A stretch of DNA of 64,000 nucleotides from Poriferisodalis sp965262965 (GTDB lineage: Bacteria; Actinomycetota; Acidimicrobiia; Acidimicrobiales; Poriferisodalaceae), in assembly GCF_965262965.1 (NCBI RefSeq), contig NZ_OZ253573.1, positions 3,968,001 through 4,032,000 of the forward strand. The letters run 5' to 3'. A model generated the notes under the pieces. The model was not told the origin of the DNA, did not search any database, and saw only the letters and a list, made by a program, of their open reading frames with translations. A program made the position numbers and the translations under genes. Positions 9,528-18,832 of the stretch are shown piece after piece. The first letter of the stretch is position 1. Each line of letters opens with the position of its first letter.

Positions 9528-10594
9528 GGGAGTTCGGCAGCCTCGACGAAGAGGATTCCGAGCCCGGGGATCTGGAGATCGATCCGCGCATGTGGCCTGC
9601 GTCGGCGTTCTACAACCCGGGCGTGGGCATGTGGCAGATCGACGACGCCGGGCTGTATCCGTACCTGAATCACGGCGAGCGGGCCTCCACGGTGATCGGC
9701 GGCCGCAACGTCGCTGACCAGTTCCGCGACGCGGCCTGCGGTGTCGCTGATGCGGCTGAGCGGCTAGTCGCAATCAAGAATGAGCTCAACCATTGGCATG
9801 CGTGCACGAGCGGCACCAGGAACACAGCCACGATGCGGCATCCCAGCTATCCGTGCCTCGAGGCCGACGACAATCGCGCCTCCTACAGCCGCCTGTATGT
9901 TGAGCCGCAGGTGGAGGTCGGCGTCGACGGCTTGCACGTCACGACCGACCATAATCCGGGCGAGTATCAGATCGCCGGCGGAGTGCATGCTTGGAGGTGC
10001 CGCTGGGGCAGCAGCGGCGAGATATTTGACTGCTGGTTCTATGACACGACGTCGCCGGAAGGGTGGCTCGACGCGTACGACCCGCAGGCGAACAACAACG
10101 ACTCGTGGAAGTACTCTGCCTTCGACAGAACAGACAAAGACGACATCAGGCTGGCCAGAGCACGCTGTCCTGATGAAGTGGTCGTCTCGCTGAGCGAGGA
10201 CGGCGACGAGGACGAGGACCGGGTCATGATGGCGTGGTGCCGGATCCGCAACCCGCTGGCGGCGCCGTTCTTCGCGTTCACCGAGGGCGGGTTCCGGTTC
10301 GTGGTGTTCCCCAAGTCGGTGCTCGCGTCGCTCAGGGTCGGCTCGGGCTCGACGGCGCACACGCTGATCAAGCGCGTGCAGGAGAACCGAAACGTGCGTC
10401 TTGCGGCAACTTTGGCCACGGCGGTGCCGTCGTGGGAGCGCAATACGCACGGTGGACAGGAATTGCAGGTGCAGGTCTGCGACGGCGCATCAGCGGAACT
10501 CGGCCAGTCGCCGTCGGAATGCCCGTGGGTGAGCGCTAACGACGCCGGGCTGGCTCGCAGGCTGGGGGTGAGCGATGGCCCGTCATTCCGCTGA
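9528..10594 (+). pseudogene. 5'-truncated gene, possible muramidase-like protein
   Basis: The frame carries about 355 residues after the junction with the PPC fragment. The first internal ATG is 9589, at MWPASAFYNPGVGMWQIDD. The NPGVGMWQIDD segment resembles active-site surroundings of some lysozyme/transglycosylase-like proteins, but that resemblance is weak and from memory. Further on the protein is rich in Trp, Asp and paired Cys, suggesting an exported beta-rich protein. No signal peptide remains. It overlaps the next gene by 20 bp. Whether it is still expressed from an internal start cannot be told. Confidence 0.45.
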
Positions 10595-12071
10595 ACGATC
10601 GCGCACAGCCGCCCTCGGGGCGGGTCTGGGCTGCGTGCTGGTCGCGTTGTGGCTGATGGCGGCCGGGTGCGACGGGCAGACCGTCGGTGAAGGCTCGGGT
10701 GACCCTGCGGGACCCGAGGAGACGGTCCGAGCTTCGGATGCAGCGGACGGCGGAAATCGGGGTGGCGAGCCTGAGCCGCCCACACAGGAGTCGGCTCCGC
10801 GGCCGGCGGCGGGCCCGAGTCGGGTCGGGGCCACGTTCTCAGCAGCAGCGGTGCCATTCGGGGACGCGGATCTGCATTTGGGGGCGCGCGACGAGCCGGG
10901 AGCGGTCGTGATCTGGCCCGGGCTCGGGGATGCTCGGGGTGCGCTGGGCAGCGATCAGGGTGCAAAGCCCCATTTCGAGCCCGATGCGCTGGGGCGGGTG
11001 CTGGATCTGTGCGTGCGCGAGGAAGCCCACGCAGGGCTCAGGGGCACCATCTTGGAGCCGGGCGAGCCGATGGACTATGAGGCGCTGATCTGGGTCCGCA
11101 ACAGTCAGTCTGGGCTCGGCTGTTATGGCGAGCCCAAGAGCGAGGACCCCGGCGGCCGCTGGTTCTACCTGACTCCGGGCGGGTCCAGCGGGTATTTCGA
11201 GACCCGCGAGCAGGCACTGCAGTGGCGTCAGGACCAGCGCGAGGAGTACCGCAACACGCTGTCGCCATGGGAATACCCGATGGGTTTCATCAACAATGCA
11301 GTAGTCGAGTTCATCGACAAGCCCGGCGACAGCGTTCATGGGATCCGGTACTCCGATGCGGACGACCCGATCGACGAGGTGCGGCTGCTGGCCGAGTCGG
11401 TCGCGGTGCGCGACGGGGTGCTGCGGGGGCTGGTGCGGAACTGGTCGCGCGCTTTGTGGGCGTACGGAGTGACGGTCAGCGCTGGCGGCAAGTCGTGGCG
11501 GTGGCCGCTGTCAATCCAGCCCGGCGGGGTCGCCCCCTTCGAGATCGAGGGCTGGGACGGCCCACAGGACCCCGACCAGATCGACCTCGCGGTCGCTGCG
11601 CAGATGTCGCCCAAGGCGGACCTGTCGCGCTCGTACGAGTGGTACAACCAGAAGCCGTTGCCTCCAGAGAGGATGCCCGACCTCGAGCAGTTCGAACGCG
11701 ATCACGGGTATGAGCCCGGCATCGTGCGGCTGGTCGACGCAGAGCGCTGGATGACCTCCACCGCGAAGTTCCGGGTGCCGGCATCCCATCCCAGCTTCGC
11801 GGATCACATCGGGCCCGACGAGCGAGGACGCATGGCGAGCGTCGGGCAGGCGTTCACCGCCGACGAGCTCGTCAGCTACCTCGCCTACATGCAATTGCAG
11901 GTCCCCGAAGGTGGTGACCTTTACGAGGACGGCCGCTCCGTGGTGTTCGAGGTCGTCGAGCAGCCCGTGTTCTGGTCACCCGACGACATGGACGTCCATG
12001 TGATTTGGTTCGGTTCAGGCTACGTGAGCGACCTCGCGTGGCTCGGGCTTCCCGACCCTCACACCCGCTAA
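10575..12071 (+). CDS. Large lipoprotein of unknown function
   Basis: 498 residues with a classical lipoprotein signal: a charged N-terminus, a hydrophobic core and the lipobox LMAAGC, followed by a low-complexity Gly/Glu/Pro-rich linker to about residue 80. The globular part has many Trp and acidic residues and no family I recognise. ATG 10575 overlaps the end of the previous frame by 20 bp. The stop codon TAA lies inside the CTAAG that borders the IS1380 remnant at 12073, so the insertion fell exactly at the end of the gene. The native C-terminus is probably preserved, but this is not certain. Likely anchored to the outside of the cytoplasmic membrane. Confidence 0.7.
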   Translation: MARHSAERSRTAALGAGLGCVLVALWLMAAGCDGQTVGEGSGDPAGPEETVRASDAADGGNRGGEPEPPTQESAPRPAAGPSRVGATFSAAAVPFGDADLHLGARDEPGAVVIWPGLGDARGALGSDQGAKPHFEPDALGRVLDLCVREEAHAGLRGTILEPGEPMDYEALIWVRNSQSGLGCYGEPKSEDPGGRWFYLTPGGSSGYFETREQALQWRQDQREEYRNTLSPWEYPMGFINNAVVEFIDKPGDSVHGIRYSDADDPIDEVRLLAESVAVRDGVLRGLVRNWSRALWAYGVTVSAGGKSWRWPLSIQPGGVAPFEIEGWDGPQDPDQIDLAVAAQMSPKADLSRSYEWYNQKPLPPERMPDLEQFERDHGYEPGIVRLVDAERWMTSTAKFRVPASHPSFADHIGPDERGRMASVGQAFTADELVSYLAYMQLQVPEGGDLYEDGRSVVFEVVEQPVFWSPDDMDVHVIWFGSGYVSDLAWLGLPDPHTR

Positions 12072-12072
12072 G

Positions 12073-13200
12073 CCTGAATCCACCGATTGGCTGTTGGTGG
12101 GTGGGGGTGGCTCGGCTGGTGTGGGGTTGCGTCGTTGTGGTGGCGGCGGGCGGTGTGGCGGGGCGTGCGTGGTCCGGGTTGGCGTGTGGGGGCTGGGTTG
12201 TGTGCTGGGCCTTGGGGTGTGGTGCGCGGCGCGGCTTGGCGCGTGTTGGCGGTTCAGCAGTGCTGGGCCAGGTTGCGGATCTGGTGCAGTGCTGTGGTGA
12301 ACTGGGTGGCCCAGGGCCATCGGGCGGGCAGCCGCAGGGTCGCTTGGCCGCTGCGGTTGACGATTCGTCCGGGGATGGTGAGCAGGCGTCGGGCGATGGT
12401 GGCTGCGACGGTGAGCTTTGGGGGTTCGTGGATGTGGCCGATGCGGGCGGTCCAGCGTGCGATGTTGTGGGCGAGGGCGGCGAACGCGAGCCAGGCGGCG
12501 TTGGCCGCGAATCTGCCTGAGGGGCTGTGCGCGAGGTCGCCGGCTTTGAGGTCTTTGATGGCCAGTTCGACGCGTGCGTGGCAGCGGTATCGGGCGTCGG
12601 CTGCTTTGGCGTCGAGGTCGCGCTCGGCGATGTCGGTGACGACGGCGTGGTGGCGCCAGTTGGGCCACAGATCGGCTTGTGCGCCGACGATGCGGGTGCG
12701 GCGCGCCACCAGGTGCACTGTGCGTGCCGGCTTGTCGGCGCGGCGGCGACCGCTGGTCAGCGTCGTGGCGGCGACCTGGGCCTCGCCGTCGGGGGTGTAG
12801 CCGATCGGGGACCAGTCTGGCTCGCCGATCGCCGCGATTGCCCTGTCGATGGCGGGGTTCGGGGCGACCGCGATCAAAAGGCGCGTGTCGAGCCTGCCGA
12901 GAGTGTCGATCAGGTCCCAGCTGAAGAACCCCGAATCGGCGCGCAGCGTCAGGGCCGCGTCGGGCGCCAATCGGCGCACCCTGTTCACGGTCTCAGAGAC
13001 GAAGCGCGCACGGCCCCGCTGGGAGGACCCTTTGCGCATCCGGGAGTGCACGATCTCGCCGGTGTCGTCGCGGGCCGCGACCAGCGGGTGATAGCCCAGC
13101 GTGGCGGTGTGACCATAGGCGGCGCCGTGCTTCGCGTCGCTGTGCACCTCACAGATTGTGGAGTCGATGTCGATCGTGACGGGAGTGTCAGACGCTCCCT
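12073..13200 (-). mobile_element. IS-c, truncated IS1380-family element
   Basis: It begins with CCTGAATCCACCGATTGG, the same end as IS-b, next to CTAAG (12068-12072). Only the half carrying the 3' part of the transposase survives. At about 13200 it is cut by an IS110 remnant, and neither the other IS end nor the other target copy is found to the right. Confidence 0.75.
12254..13200 (-). pseudogene. IS1380 transposase, C-terminal two-thirds
   Basis: About 315 residues of an IS1380 transposase: TIDIDSTICEVHSDAKHG around the first catalytic Asp, LRADSGFFSWDLID for the second, and RVELAIKDLKAGDL for the Glu, ending at the stop at 12254. The N-terminal third is missing. The frame happens to run on through the neighbouring IS110 and IS3 remnants to 15172, but that 972-codon reading frame is an artefact of the insertion. 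It belongs to the same group as the IS-b transposase but is clearly a different subtype. Confidence 0.75.
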
Positions 13201-13202
13201 TG

Positions 13203-13855
13203 TCAAGCGGCGAGTGTGTGGGTGGGGTTTCTGGCGGTTTCGCCGCGCCACATTCGGCGGATGACCCGGTTGGCGAGCTGTCGTTTGTGGGCTCGTCGTG
13301 CCTCTCGCCGGGTCTTGCCTTCGGTGGCTTTGCGGGCGAGGTAGGCGGCGGCTTCGGGCTGGCTGCGCTGCTGGGTGACCGACGCGATGTAGAGGACGCT
13401 GTTGATGCGTCGGTTGCCTCTGAAGTCGAGCCGGTGCTTGACCGGGTTGCCTTGGCCTTCGCCTGAGGACAGCGCGACGGCACCGGTGCCGCTCCAGCGG
13501 GCGAACTTGGACTCGCGGTCGAACCGGCGGGGGTCGCCGACCTCGCACAGCAGGGTGGCGGCTGCGATCGGGCCGATGCCGGTTTCGTCGCGCAGGGTGG
13601 TGCCGTGGCGGTCTGCCAGCCCGTCGATGAGACGCTCAAGGCGGCGGATCTCGCGACGCGCTGTGCGGTCCTGATCGATGAAGGCTTGTAGCCATTCGAG
13701 GCGGTACGCGCCGGCGGGCGTCGTGTCGATGTCGGGGTCGATGTGGGCGAGGCGGCACAGCCTGCTCTCGATCTTGCCGTCGCTGGTGAGCTGGTCACGG
13801 ATCTCGGTGGGCAGCTTCGCGGTCTGGTCGGCGACATGGTGCAAACCCAGTGTGC
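13203..13855 (-). pseudogene. IS110-family transposase, C-terminal fragment
   Basis: About 217 residues of the Transposase_20 half of an IS110/IS116/IS902 transposase: ETGIGPIAAATLLCEVGD (the helix-hairpin-helix-like region), KFARWSGTGAVALSSGEGQ, and a basic C-terminus. The N-terminal DEDD RuvC-like half is absent. The fragment is cut on its 5' side by the inverted repeat of the IS3 element at 13856. It lies inside IS-c, so it inserted after IS-c. Confidence 0.75.
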
Positions 13856-15217
13856 GGCCCACTCCCCGCACACATCTTCACTGTTTGGTGGAGGCTCTGT
13901 TCCTTGAGAGGATGGAGCAATGCCAGGAAATCGGAGATATCCCGCCGAGCTGGGTGGACGTGCGGTGCGGATGGTGCTCGACAATGAGCGCCTGTACGGG
14001 TCGCAGTGGGAGGCGATCTGGTCGGTCGCGGAGAAGCTGGGGCCGACGCCTGAGACGGTGCGGCTGTGGGTTCGCCGAGCTGAGATCGACGGCGGGACCC
14101 GCCCGGGCGTGACGACACTGGAGCGTGCTCGGATCAAAGAGCTCGAAGGCGAGAACCGTGAGCTGCGCCGAGCGAACGAGATATTGAAGGCGGCGTCGGC
14201 TTTCTTCGGGGCGCAGCTCGACCGCCAGTCGAAGCGATAGCGGCGTTCATCGGCGCCCATCGGCACCGGTTCGGGGTCGAGCCGATCTGCGCTGTGGTGT
14301 GCGAGCACAGCGTCGGGATCGCCCCGTGCGCCTATTACGCAGCCAGGTGCCGGCCGCCGTCGGCGCGGGCGCAGCGCGACGCCTGGTTGCGCGCAGAGAT
14401 CGCTCGTGTGCACCGGGACAATTACGACGCGTACGGGGCGGCCAAGGTGTGGGACCACCTCAACCGCGTCGAGCACATCACGGTGGCTCGCTGCACTGTG
14501 GAGCGGCTGATGCGCCAGCTGGGCCTCGAAGGGACCCGCCGAGGCGCCACGGTGCGCACCACCGACCCCGACCCCGACGCCGACCGGCCAGCGGACCTGG
14601 TGAACCGCGACTTCACAGTGCGGGCCCCGAACCGGCTGTGGCTCGCGGACCTCACCTACGTGCGCACCCGCAGCGGACCGGTGTACGTGTCGTTCGTGAT
14701 CGACGCCTATTCGCGGCGGGTGCTGGGCTGGCAGGCCTCGCGGTCGATGCGCACCGAGCTGGCGCTCGACGCCCCCGAGACGGCCGTCTCGGGGCGCCGC
14801 CGCGACGGCCGCAGCACCGAGGGGGTCACCCATCACAGCGACCGCGGATCGCAATATCTGTCCATCCGCTACAGCCAGCGGCTCGACGACAACGACATCG
14901 TCGCCTCGGTCCGCAGCCAGGGCGATCCGTATGACAACGCCATGATCGAGAGCTCCAACGGCCTCTACAAGTGGGAGCTGATCTACCCCCGAGGACCGTG
15001 GCAAGGACTGCGCGATGTCGAGTTCGCCACCCTCGAATACGTCGACTGGTACAACCACCGACGCAGCCACAGCGCCCTGCTCGCCGGCCGCGGCAACTAC
15101 ACCACACCCGCCGAACACCAAACCGCCTACTACCGCCAAACCGTCACAGCCACCCCGGCCGTGACTCAACAACCCGAATCTCTACTCAACAGTGAAGATG
15201 TGTGCGGGGAGTGGGCC
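13856..15217 (+). mobile_element. IS3-family element with 30-bp inverted repeats
   Basis: GGCCCACTCCCCGCACACAT begins the left end at 13856, and its complement ends at 15217; the perfect match runs about 30 bp. Length about 1.36 kb with orfA and orfB in the IS3 arrangement. I see no direct repeat at the borders, and no IS110 sequence resumes on the right, so a deletion has probably removed the right-hand flank. Confidence 0.75.
13920..14240 (+). CDS. IS3-family transposase OrfA (HTH)
   Basis: 106 residues with a helix-turn-helix (VAEKLGPTPETVRLWVRRAE) and the C-terminal leucine-zipper-like segment IKELEGENRELRRANEILKAASAFF typical of IS3 OrfA. ATG 13920 lies about 64 bp inside the IS. The stop at 14238-14240 overlaps the upstream extension of the orfB frame, as expected for an OrfAB product made by -1 frameshifting. 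Confidence 0.8.
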   Translation: MPGNRRYPAELGGRAVRMVLDNERLYGSQWEAIWSVAEKLGPTPETVRLWVRRAEIDGGTRPGVTTLERARIKELEGENRELRRANEILKAASAFFGAQLDRQSKR

Positions 15218-15229
15218 GTCGACGTCTGA
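14237..15229 (+). CDS. IS3-family transposase OrfB (DDE integrase)
   Basis: The coding frame is recognisable from about 14237 (AFIGAHRHRFGVEPIC), although the first GTG is 14294, so expression probably depends on frameshifting from orfA. Catalytic residues are visible: WLADLTYVRT (Asp), HHSDRGSQYLSI (Asp) and DNAMIESSNGLYKWE (Glu). The reading frame continues 12 bp past the inverted repeat to a stop at 15229, so the last residues depend on the insertion site. Otherwise complete. Confidence 0.75.
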   Translation: MAAFIGAHRHRFGVEPICAVVCEHSVGIAPCAYYAARCRPPSARAQRDAWLRAEIARVHRDNYDAYGAAKVWDHLNRVEHITVARCTVERLMRQLGLEGTRRGATVRTTDPDPDADRPADLVNRDFTVRAPNRLWLADLTYVRTRSGPVYVSFVIDAYSRRVLGWQASRSMRTELALDAPETAVSGRRRDGRSTEGVTHHSDRGSQYLSIRYSQRLDDNDIVASVRSQGDPYDNAMIESSNGLYKWELIYPRGPWQGLRDVEFATLEYVDWYNHRRSHSALLAGRGNYTTPAEHQTAYYRQTVTATPAVTQQPESLLNSEDVCGEWAVDV

Positions 15230-15325
15230 CTTGCTACTGAACTGGCCCTGCGCGTTGTGGGTGCCTTGCCTGGGACTCGTCGATGTCGCCGGCCCGCTTC
15301 TTGGACTTGTCAGCTGCGGCCGGTC

Positions 15326-15397
15326 CGGAACGAGCGACGTGACCTCATAGGAACCTGTGCCACAGATGCCTCATCACTGTTATGTCCGTCCCGTTCC
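15326..15397 (+). ncRNA. Candidate bridge-RNA region of the IS110 element
   Basis: CCGGAACG (15326-15333) and CGTTCCGG (15390-15397) form a perfect 8-bp inverted repeat about 56 nt apart, in the non-coding segment just before the transposase. IS110-family recombinases are known to use a structured bridge RNA encoded in such non-coding ends to choose target and donor. The position fits, but I have not shown guide loops or conservation, so this is a candidate only. Confidence 0.3.
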
Positions 15398-15432
15398 GGC
15401 ACGCGAGCCGCTCCGAGATGAAGGACTTCAGC

Positions 15433-16497
15433 ATGCCAGATCCACACCAGGCGGTGATCGGCGGGATTGACTGCCACACCGACTTCCACGTCGCCGCGGC
15501 GCTCGACCCGCTCGGCCGAGTACTGGGCACAGAATCGTTCCCTGCGACCCGCGCCGGCTACCGCTTGACCCACACATGGCTCGCGTCGTTCGGCCAGATC
15601 ACCACGGTCGGTGTCGAGTCCACCGGATCTTTTGGTGCGGCTCTGACGCGGTCGCTGGTCGATCAGGGCTGTCGAGTGATCGAGGTCAACCAGCCGCACC
15701 CGCATCTGCGTTCGCGTCGCGGCAAGAACGACGCCATCGACGCTGAGGCCGCTGCCCGCAAGGTGCTCTCGGGCGAAGCGACCGCAGCCGCCACCGACAC
15801 CACCGGCATCGTCGAGGCGATCCGCCAGCTCAGCGTGACCCGCAACAGCGCCGTCAAGGCCCGCTCCGCCGCGTTGTGTCAGCTCGGCGACCTGCTCGTC
15901 ACCGCTCCCGCTGCGTTGCGCGAGCAGCTCGACACCCGCCGGACCCTCGAGGGCAAGGCCGCCGTGTGCGCTCGACTGCGGCCCGATCCGAACCGTCTCG
16001 CCGATCCCGCCCAGGCCGCCAAAGCAGCACTGCGCAGCCTCGGGCGCCGCGTCGCCCAGCTCGGCGCTGAGGCCGACGAGCTCGGTCGCCGGCTCGACCG
16101 GCTGGTCGCTACCGCAGCACCCACAACTCTGTCGCGCCTCGGGTGCGGCACTCACCACACCGCGACCCTGCTCGTCGCCGCGGGCGAGAACATCGACCGG
16201 TTCGGCTCTGAGGCGTCCTTCGCTCACCTGTGCGCAGCCGCGCCGGTCCCCGCATCGAGCGGGCGCACCCAGCGTCACCGACTCAACTTCGCCGGCAACC
16301 GCGACGCCAACCGAGCCCTGCACATGATCGTCATCGTCCGGCTCCGCTACTGCGAACGAACCCGCAGCTACATGGACCGCCGCCTCGCCGAAGGCAAGAC
16401 CAAAAAAGAAGCCATCCGCTGCCTCAAACGCTTCGTCGCCCGAGAGCTCTACCGCACCCTCCGAGCCGACCTCTCCACCCTCACAACCCGCACTTGA
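15433..16497 (+). CDS. IS110-family transposase (DEDD + Transposase_20)
   Basis: About 354 residues. The N-terminal RuvC-like domain shows GGIDCHTDFHVAAA (Asp), GVESTGSFGAAL (Glu) and GKNDAIDAEAAARK (Asp-Asp), the DEDD signature. The C-terminal Transposase_20 half has LGCGTHHTATLLVAAGEN and AHLCAAAPVPASSGRTQRH with the conserved Ser region. ATG 15433 follows AAGGA with good spacing; the frame is open from 15382. The gene is intact. It catalyses RNA-guided recombination of the element. Confidence 0.88.
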   Translation: MPDPHQAVIGGIDCHTDFHVAAALDPLGRVLGTESFPATRAGYRLTHTWLASFGQITTVGVESTGSFGAALTRSLVDQGCRVIEVNQPHPHLRSRRGKNDAIDAEAAARKVLSGEATAAATDTTGIVEAIRQLSVTRNSAVKARSAALCQLGDLLVTAPAALREQLDTRRTLEGKAAVCARLRPDPNRLADPAQAAKAALRSLGRRVAQLGAEADELGRRLDRLVATAAPTTLSRLGCGTHHTATLLVAAGENIDRFGSEASFAHLCAAAPVPASSGRTQRHRLNFAGNRDANRALHMIVIVRLRYCERTRSYMDRRLAEGKTKKEAIRCLKRFVARELYRTLRADLSTLTTRT

Positions 16498-16616
16498 CAT
16501 CTATAGGAACGTCCCAAGCGTGCATCCACATGACGCGATGACCATCGGCAGCCCTGAAGCCACCTCAACTGGCCTCAGAGCACTCGGACAATGCCCAAAA
16601 CAGCCCAAAATGGCTA

Positions 16617-16678
16617 TAACTGGCCGATACAAGGATACGCAACTCGCCTATATCCCTCTGTGGGATGTCGGCCAGTTA
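16617..16678. repeat. 11-bp inverted repeat in a gene-free stretch
   Basis: TAACTGGCCGA at 16617-16627 is matched by TCGGCCAGTTA at 16668-16678. The whole interval 16516-16758 between the IS110 and the IS481 remnant holds no convincing gene; it also has two copies of TAGCTCCACAA near 16722 and 16744. It could be an old IS end or a regulatory site. I cannot assign it. Confidence 0.3.
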
Positions 16679-16758
16679 GTTTCCGCAGGTCAGACGGTGC
16701 GTATTGGTTTCAAGCCAGATAGCTCCACAAAATAATTCGCATAGCTCCACAAGCGATT

Positions 16759-17295
16759 TTGCATCGTAGCAGGTCAGAAGGGGTTTTCGGTCGCAGAGAT
16801 TGCGCCTCCGTGGCCACCAAAGGTTCCCGGCAGCACCGCAAGCGAATCGGCTGCACCAATCTGCACACAGTGGTCGGCGACGACGGTCGGGTCGTGTACG
16901 TCGGGGACCACGATGAGGATCAAGCCGACACGCACTGCGGGTTCTGGCGGCGAGCCCAGGACTGGTTCTGGTCCAACCAGATGCCCGTCGACGAGGTCCT
17001 CACCGACATCGGCCCGAACTTCATCTCGGCCAAGTTCGCCGAGCTTTTCGCCCAACGCTGGATCGGCACCCTGCGCCGAGAGCTCCTCGACCGCACCATC
17101 ATCTGGAACCAACGGCAACTCAACAGGCTCGTCGTCGACTACATCGATCACTACAACACCCACCGGCCCCACCGCTCACTAAACCAGCTACCACCCGTCG
17201 CCACCGACGCTGCAGACCAGCCAGACGGGAACCTCCAAGTCGTGAAGACAGCACGCTGTGGCGAACTCATCAACGAGTACCGCAATGCCGCCTGA
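16759..17295 (+). pseudogene. IS481/IS3-type integrase remnant with internal deletion
   Basis: The frame encodes the C-terminal half of an rve integrase: AERW-type block seen here as QRWIGTLRRELLDRTIIWNQ and YIDHYNTHRPHRSLNQLPP, the standard catalytic-Glu and tail region. Upstream of it, ISAKFAELFA joins straight to that block, so about 20 residues normally lying between them are missing. The N-terminal part is scrambled and the first catalytic Asp is not identifiable. An inactive relic. Confidence 0.65.
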
Positions 17296-17368
17296 CCAGC
17301 CACGACACAGTTCGGGGCACCCACAGGTTTGGCAACATAGTGACGCTCGGGTCAGGTGAGGTGCGATG

Positions 17369-18793
17369 TCAATTCGACGCTGAAGAGCCGTCTTTGCACG
17401 GCTTGAGTCCTGGCCCAATAGCACTGAGGGCTGCGGCGTAACCGAGGGGCATCGTGACGGCGTCCCCGATCCACTTGGCGAGCGCTGCTTTGCCGGGTGG
17501 TGCGCTGGGGTCGGTGGTGAAGCGGAATGTGTCGGGGAAGCCTTGCAGTCGCGCTGCTTCGGCAGGCGTCATTGTGCGCGGCTCGTTTGGGTGTATGAAG
17601 CGGCCTCGGCCGGGCGTGTTGAATCCAGTCGTGATCGTGGGAGCGGGGCGGTCGGCGTGCATGCGTCCGTACACAGCTCCGTAGGTGGTGCCCGCTTGAT
17701 GGCTCTTGGGTCTGTGTTGGAGCGCTAGGTCATATTCGTCGTTGTCAAACAGCCACTCGATGCGTTCGAGGTTCTCTGCCGTGTATTCCGCGGTGACATG
17801 CAGGGCGGGATCTGTCGACAGCGATTCCGTCGATCCGATTGCCCATGTCACGGTGCGTGCTGATGGCGCGGCCAGCATCGTTGCGACATCTGAGATGGGC
17901 AGCGGAAAGGCTGCTTCAGCGGCATCGCCGATTCGGCGGGCGACCAAGAAATGGCGTTTGCGCGTCTGCGGCCAGCCCATCGCGTCTGCGGCGATCACAC
18001 CTTCGTCGGTGGCGTATCCGTTGGTTTCAAAGAGACGACGCGCCGTTCGTACGACCTCGGCGCCATCGTGCACGACCGAGGTGACATTCTCAATGATGAC
18101 GGCGCGTGCCCGACAGGCCACTGCGAATGCGGGGACCGCGAGGTAGAGGTAGTTGCGCCGATCGTTGCGCCGCGAGTGGTTGTTGAGATTCGAGTGGCCT
18201 TGGCAGGGCGGTCCGGCGATGAGCAGGTCGACATCGGCGCATGCGTGCTGGAGACGCTCCCCGATCAGTTCGGGTTCGTAGACGAATTCGGCGCTGTCGC
18301 CGTCGCCGCGGATGCGATAGTCCACCAGTGACGCGACGGACTCGGCCGAGCGTCTGCGGGTGCCGTGGTTTCGCGCATGCACGGCAAGAGCGGCTTCGTC
18401 GGTGTCCACGGCAAGCTCGCACACGAGTCGCTTGCCGGCTTCCGCTGCCAAGAGCTTGACCCCCAGCACGAACCCGCCGACGCCCGAGAACAGGTCCACG
18501 ATGCGCAGCGGTTGGCCGCCGGCATCGGGTTGACCTCGTTCGGGGATTGGCAGCGAACCACGGAGGATTGCTTTCCACCACCTGTCGAGCAGCGCCGCGT
18601 CTTCGCCATCGACATCTGCCGCGAGGTCGGCAGGCAGCTCAAGTTGCGAGCGCATCTGGCGGCCGTCGACCTCAAGCACATGCGTGAGCCGGCCCTGTCG
18701 GAGCGTGAAGCGCTGCATTGGAGGGTCCGATTCGATCCGTGGCTGGAAGTTGACCCTCGGCGGGGCGGCGTTGGCGGTGTGCGGTGGGTTCAC
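17369..18793 (-). CDS. DNA cytosine-C5 methyltransferase (cassette gene 4)
   Basis: 474 residues. The C5-methyltransferase motifs occur in order: I RIVDLFSGVGGF, IV LIAGPPCQGHSN with the catalytic Cys, VI IIENV, VIII WPQTRKRHF, IX region EAARLQGFPD, X WIGDAVTMPLG. About 95 residues precede motif I, longer than usual; internal Met starts near MQRFTLRQ are possible. The gene is last in a minus-strand cassette, 39 bp after the DUF6339-like gene. It should methylate the cassette's own target site and protect the host if the cassette is a restriction-type system. The sequence specificity cannot be read from the protein. Confidence 0.9.
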   Translation of the reverse strand: MNPPHTANAAPPRVNFQPRIESDPPMQRFTLRQGRLTHVLEVDGRQMRSQLELPADLAADVDGEDAALLDRWWKAILRGSLPIPERGQPDAGGQPLRIVDLFSGVGGFVLGVKLLAAEAGKRLVCELAVDTDEAALAVHARNHGTRRRSAESVASLVDYRIRGDGDSAEFVYEPELIGERLQHACADVDLLIAGPPCQGHSNLNNHSRRNDRRNYLYLAVPAFAVACRARAVIIENVTSVVHDGAEVVRTARRLFETNGYATDEGVIAADAMGWPQTRKRHFLVARRIGDAAEAAFPLPISDVATMLAAPSARTVTWAIGSTESLSTDPALHVTAEYTAENLERIEWLFDNDEYDLALQHRPKSHQAGTTYGAVYGRMHADRPAPTITTGFNTPGRGRFIHPNEPRTMTPAEAARLQGFPDTFRFTTDPSAPPGKAALAKWIGDAVTMPLGYAAALSAIGPGLKPCKDGSSASN

Positions 18794-18832
18794 CGGCTTT
18801 CCCGAGATCGCGGCATCTGGGTCTTCACTCTC

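Larger units (their letters stand above)
15218..16515 (+). mobile_element. IS110-family element, complete transposase
   Basis: A complete IS110 transposase gene with about 215 bp of non-coding sequence on its 5' side and a short 3' side. IS110 elements lack clear inverted repeats and target duplications, so the borders are approximate. The octamer ATAGGAAC occurs once on each side (about 15349 and 16504), a possible core repeat. The 5' non-coding part is where IS110-group elements carry their bridge RNA. Confidence 0.6.

Noticed and set aside
12254..15172. A 972-codon minus-strand reading frame
   Set aside because: It runs through an IS1380 fragment, an IS110 fragment out of frame and an IS3 antisense. 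Only the first third matches a real protein.
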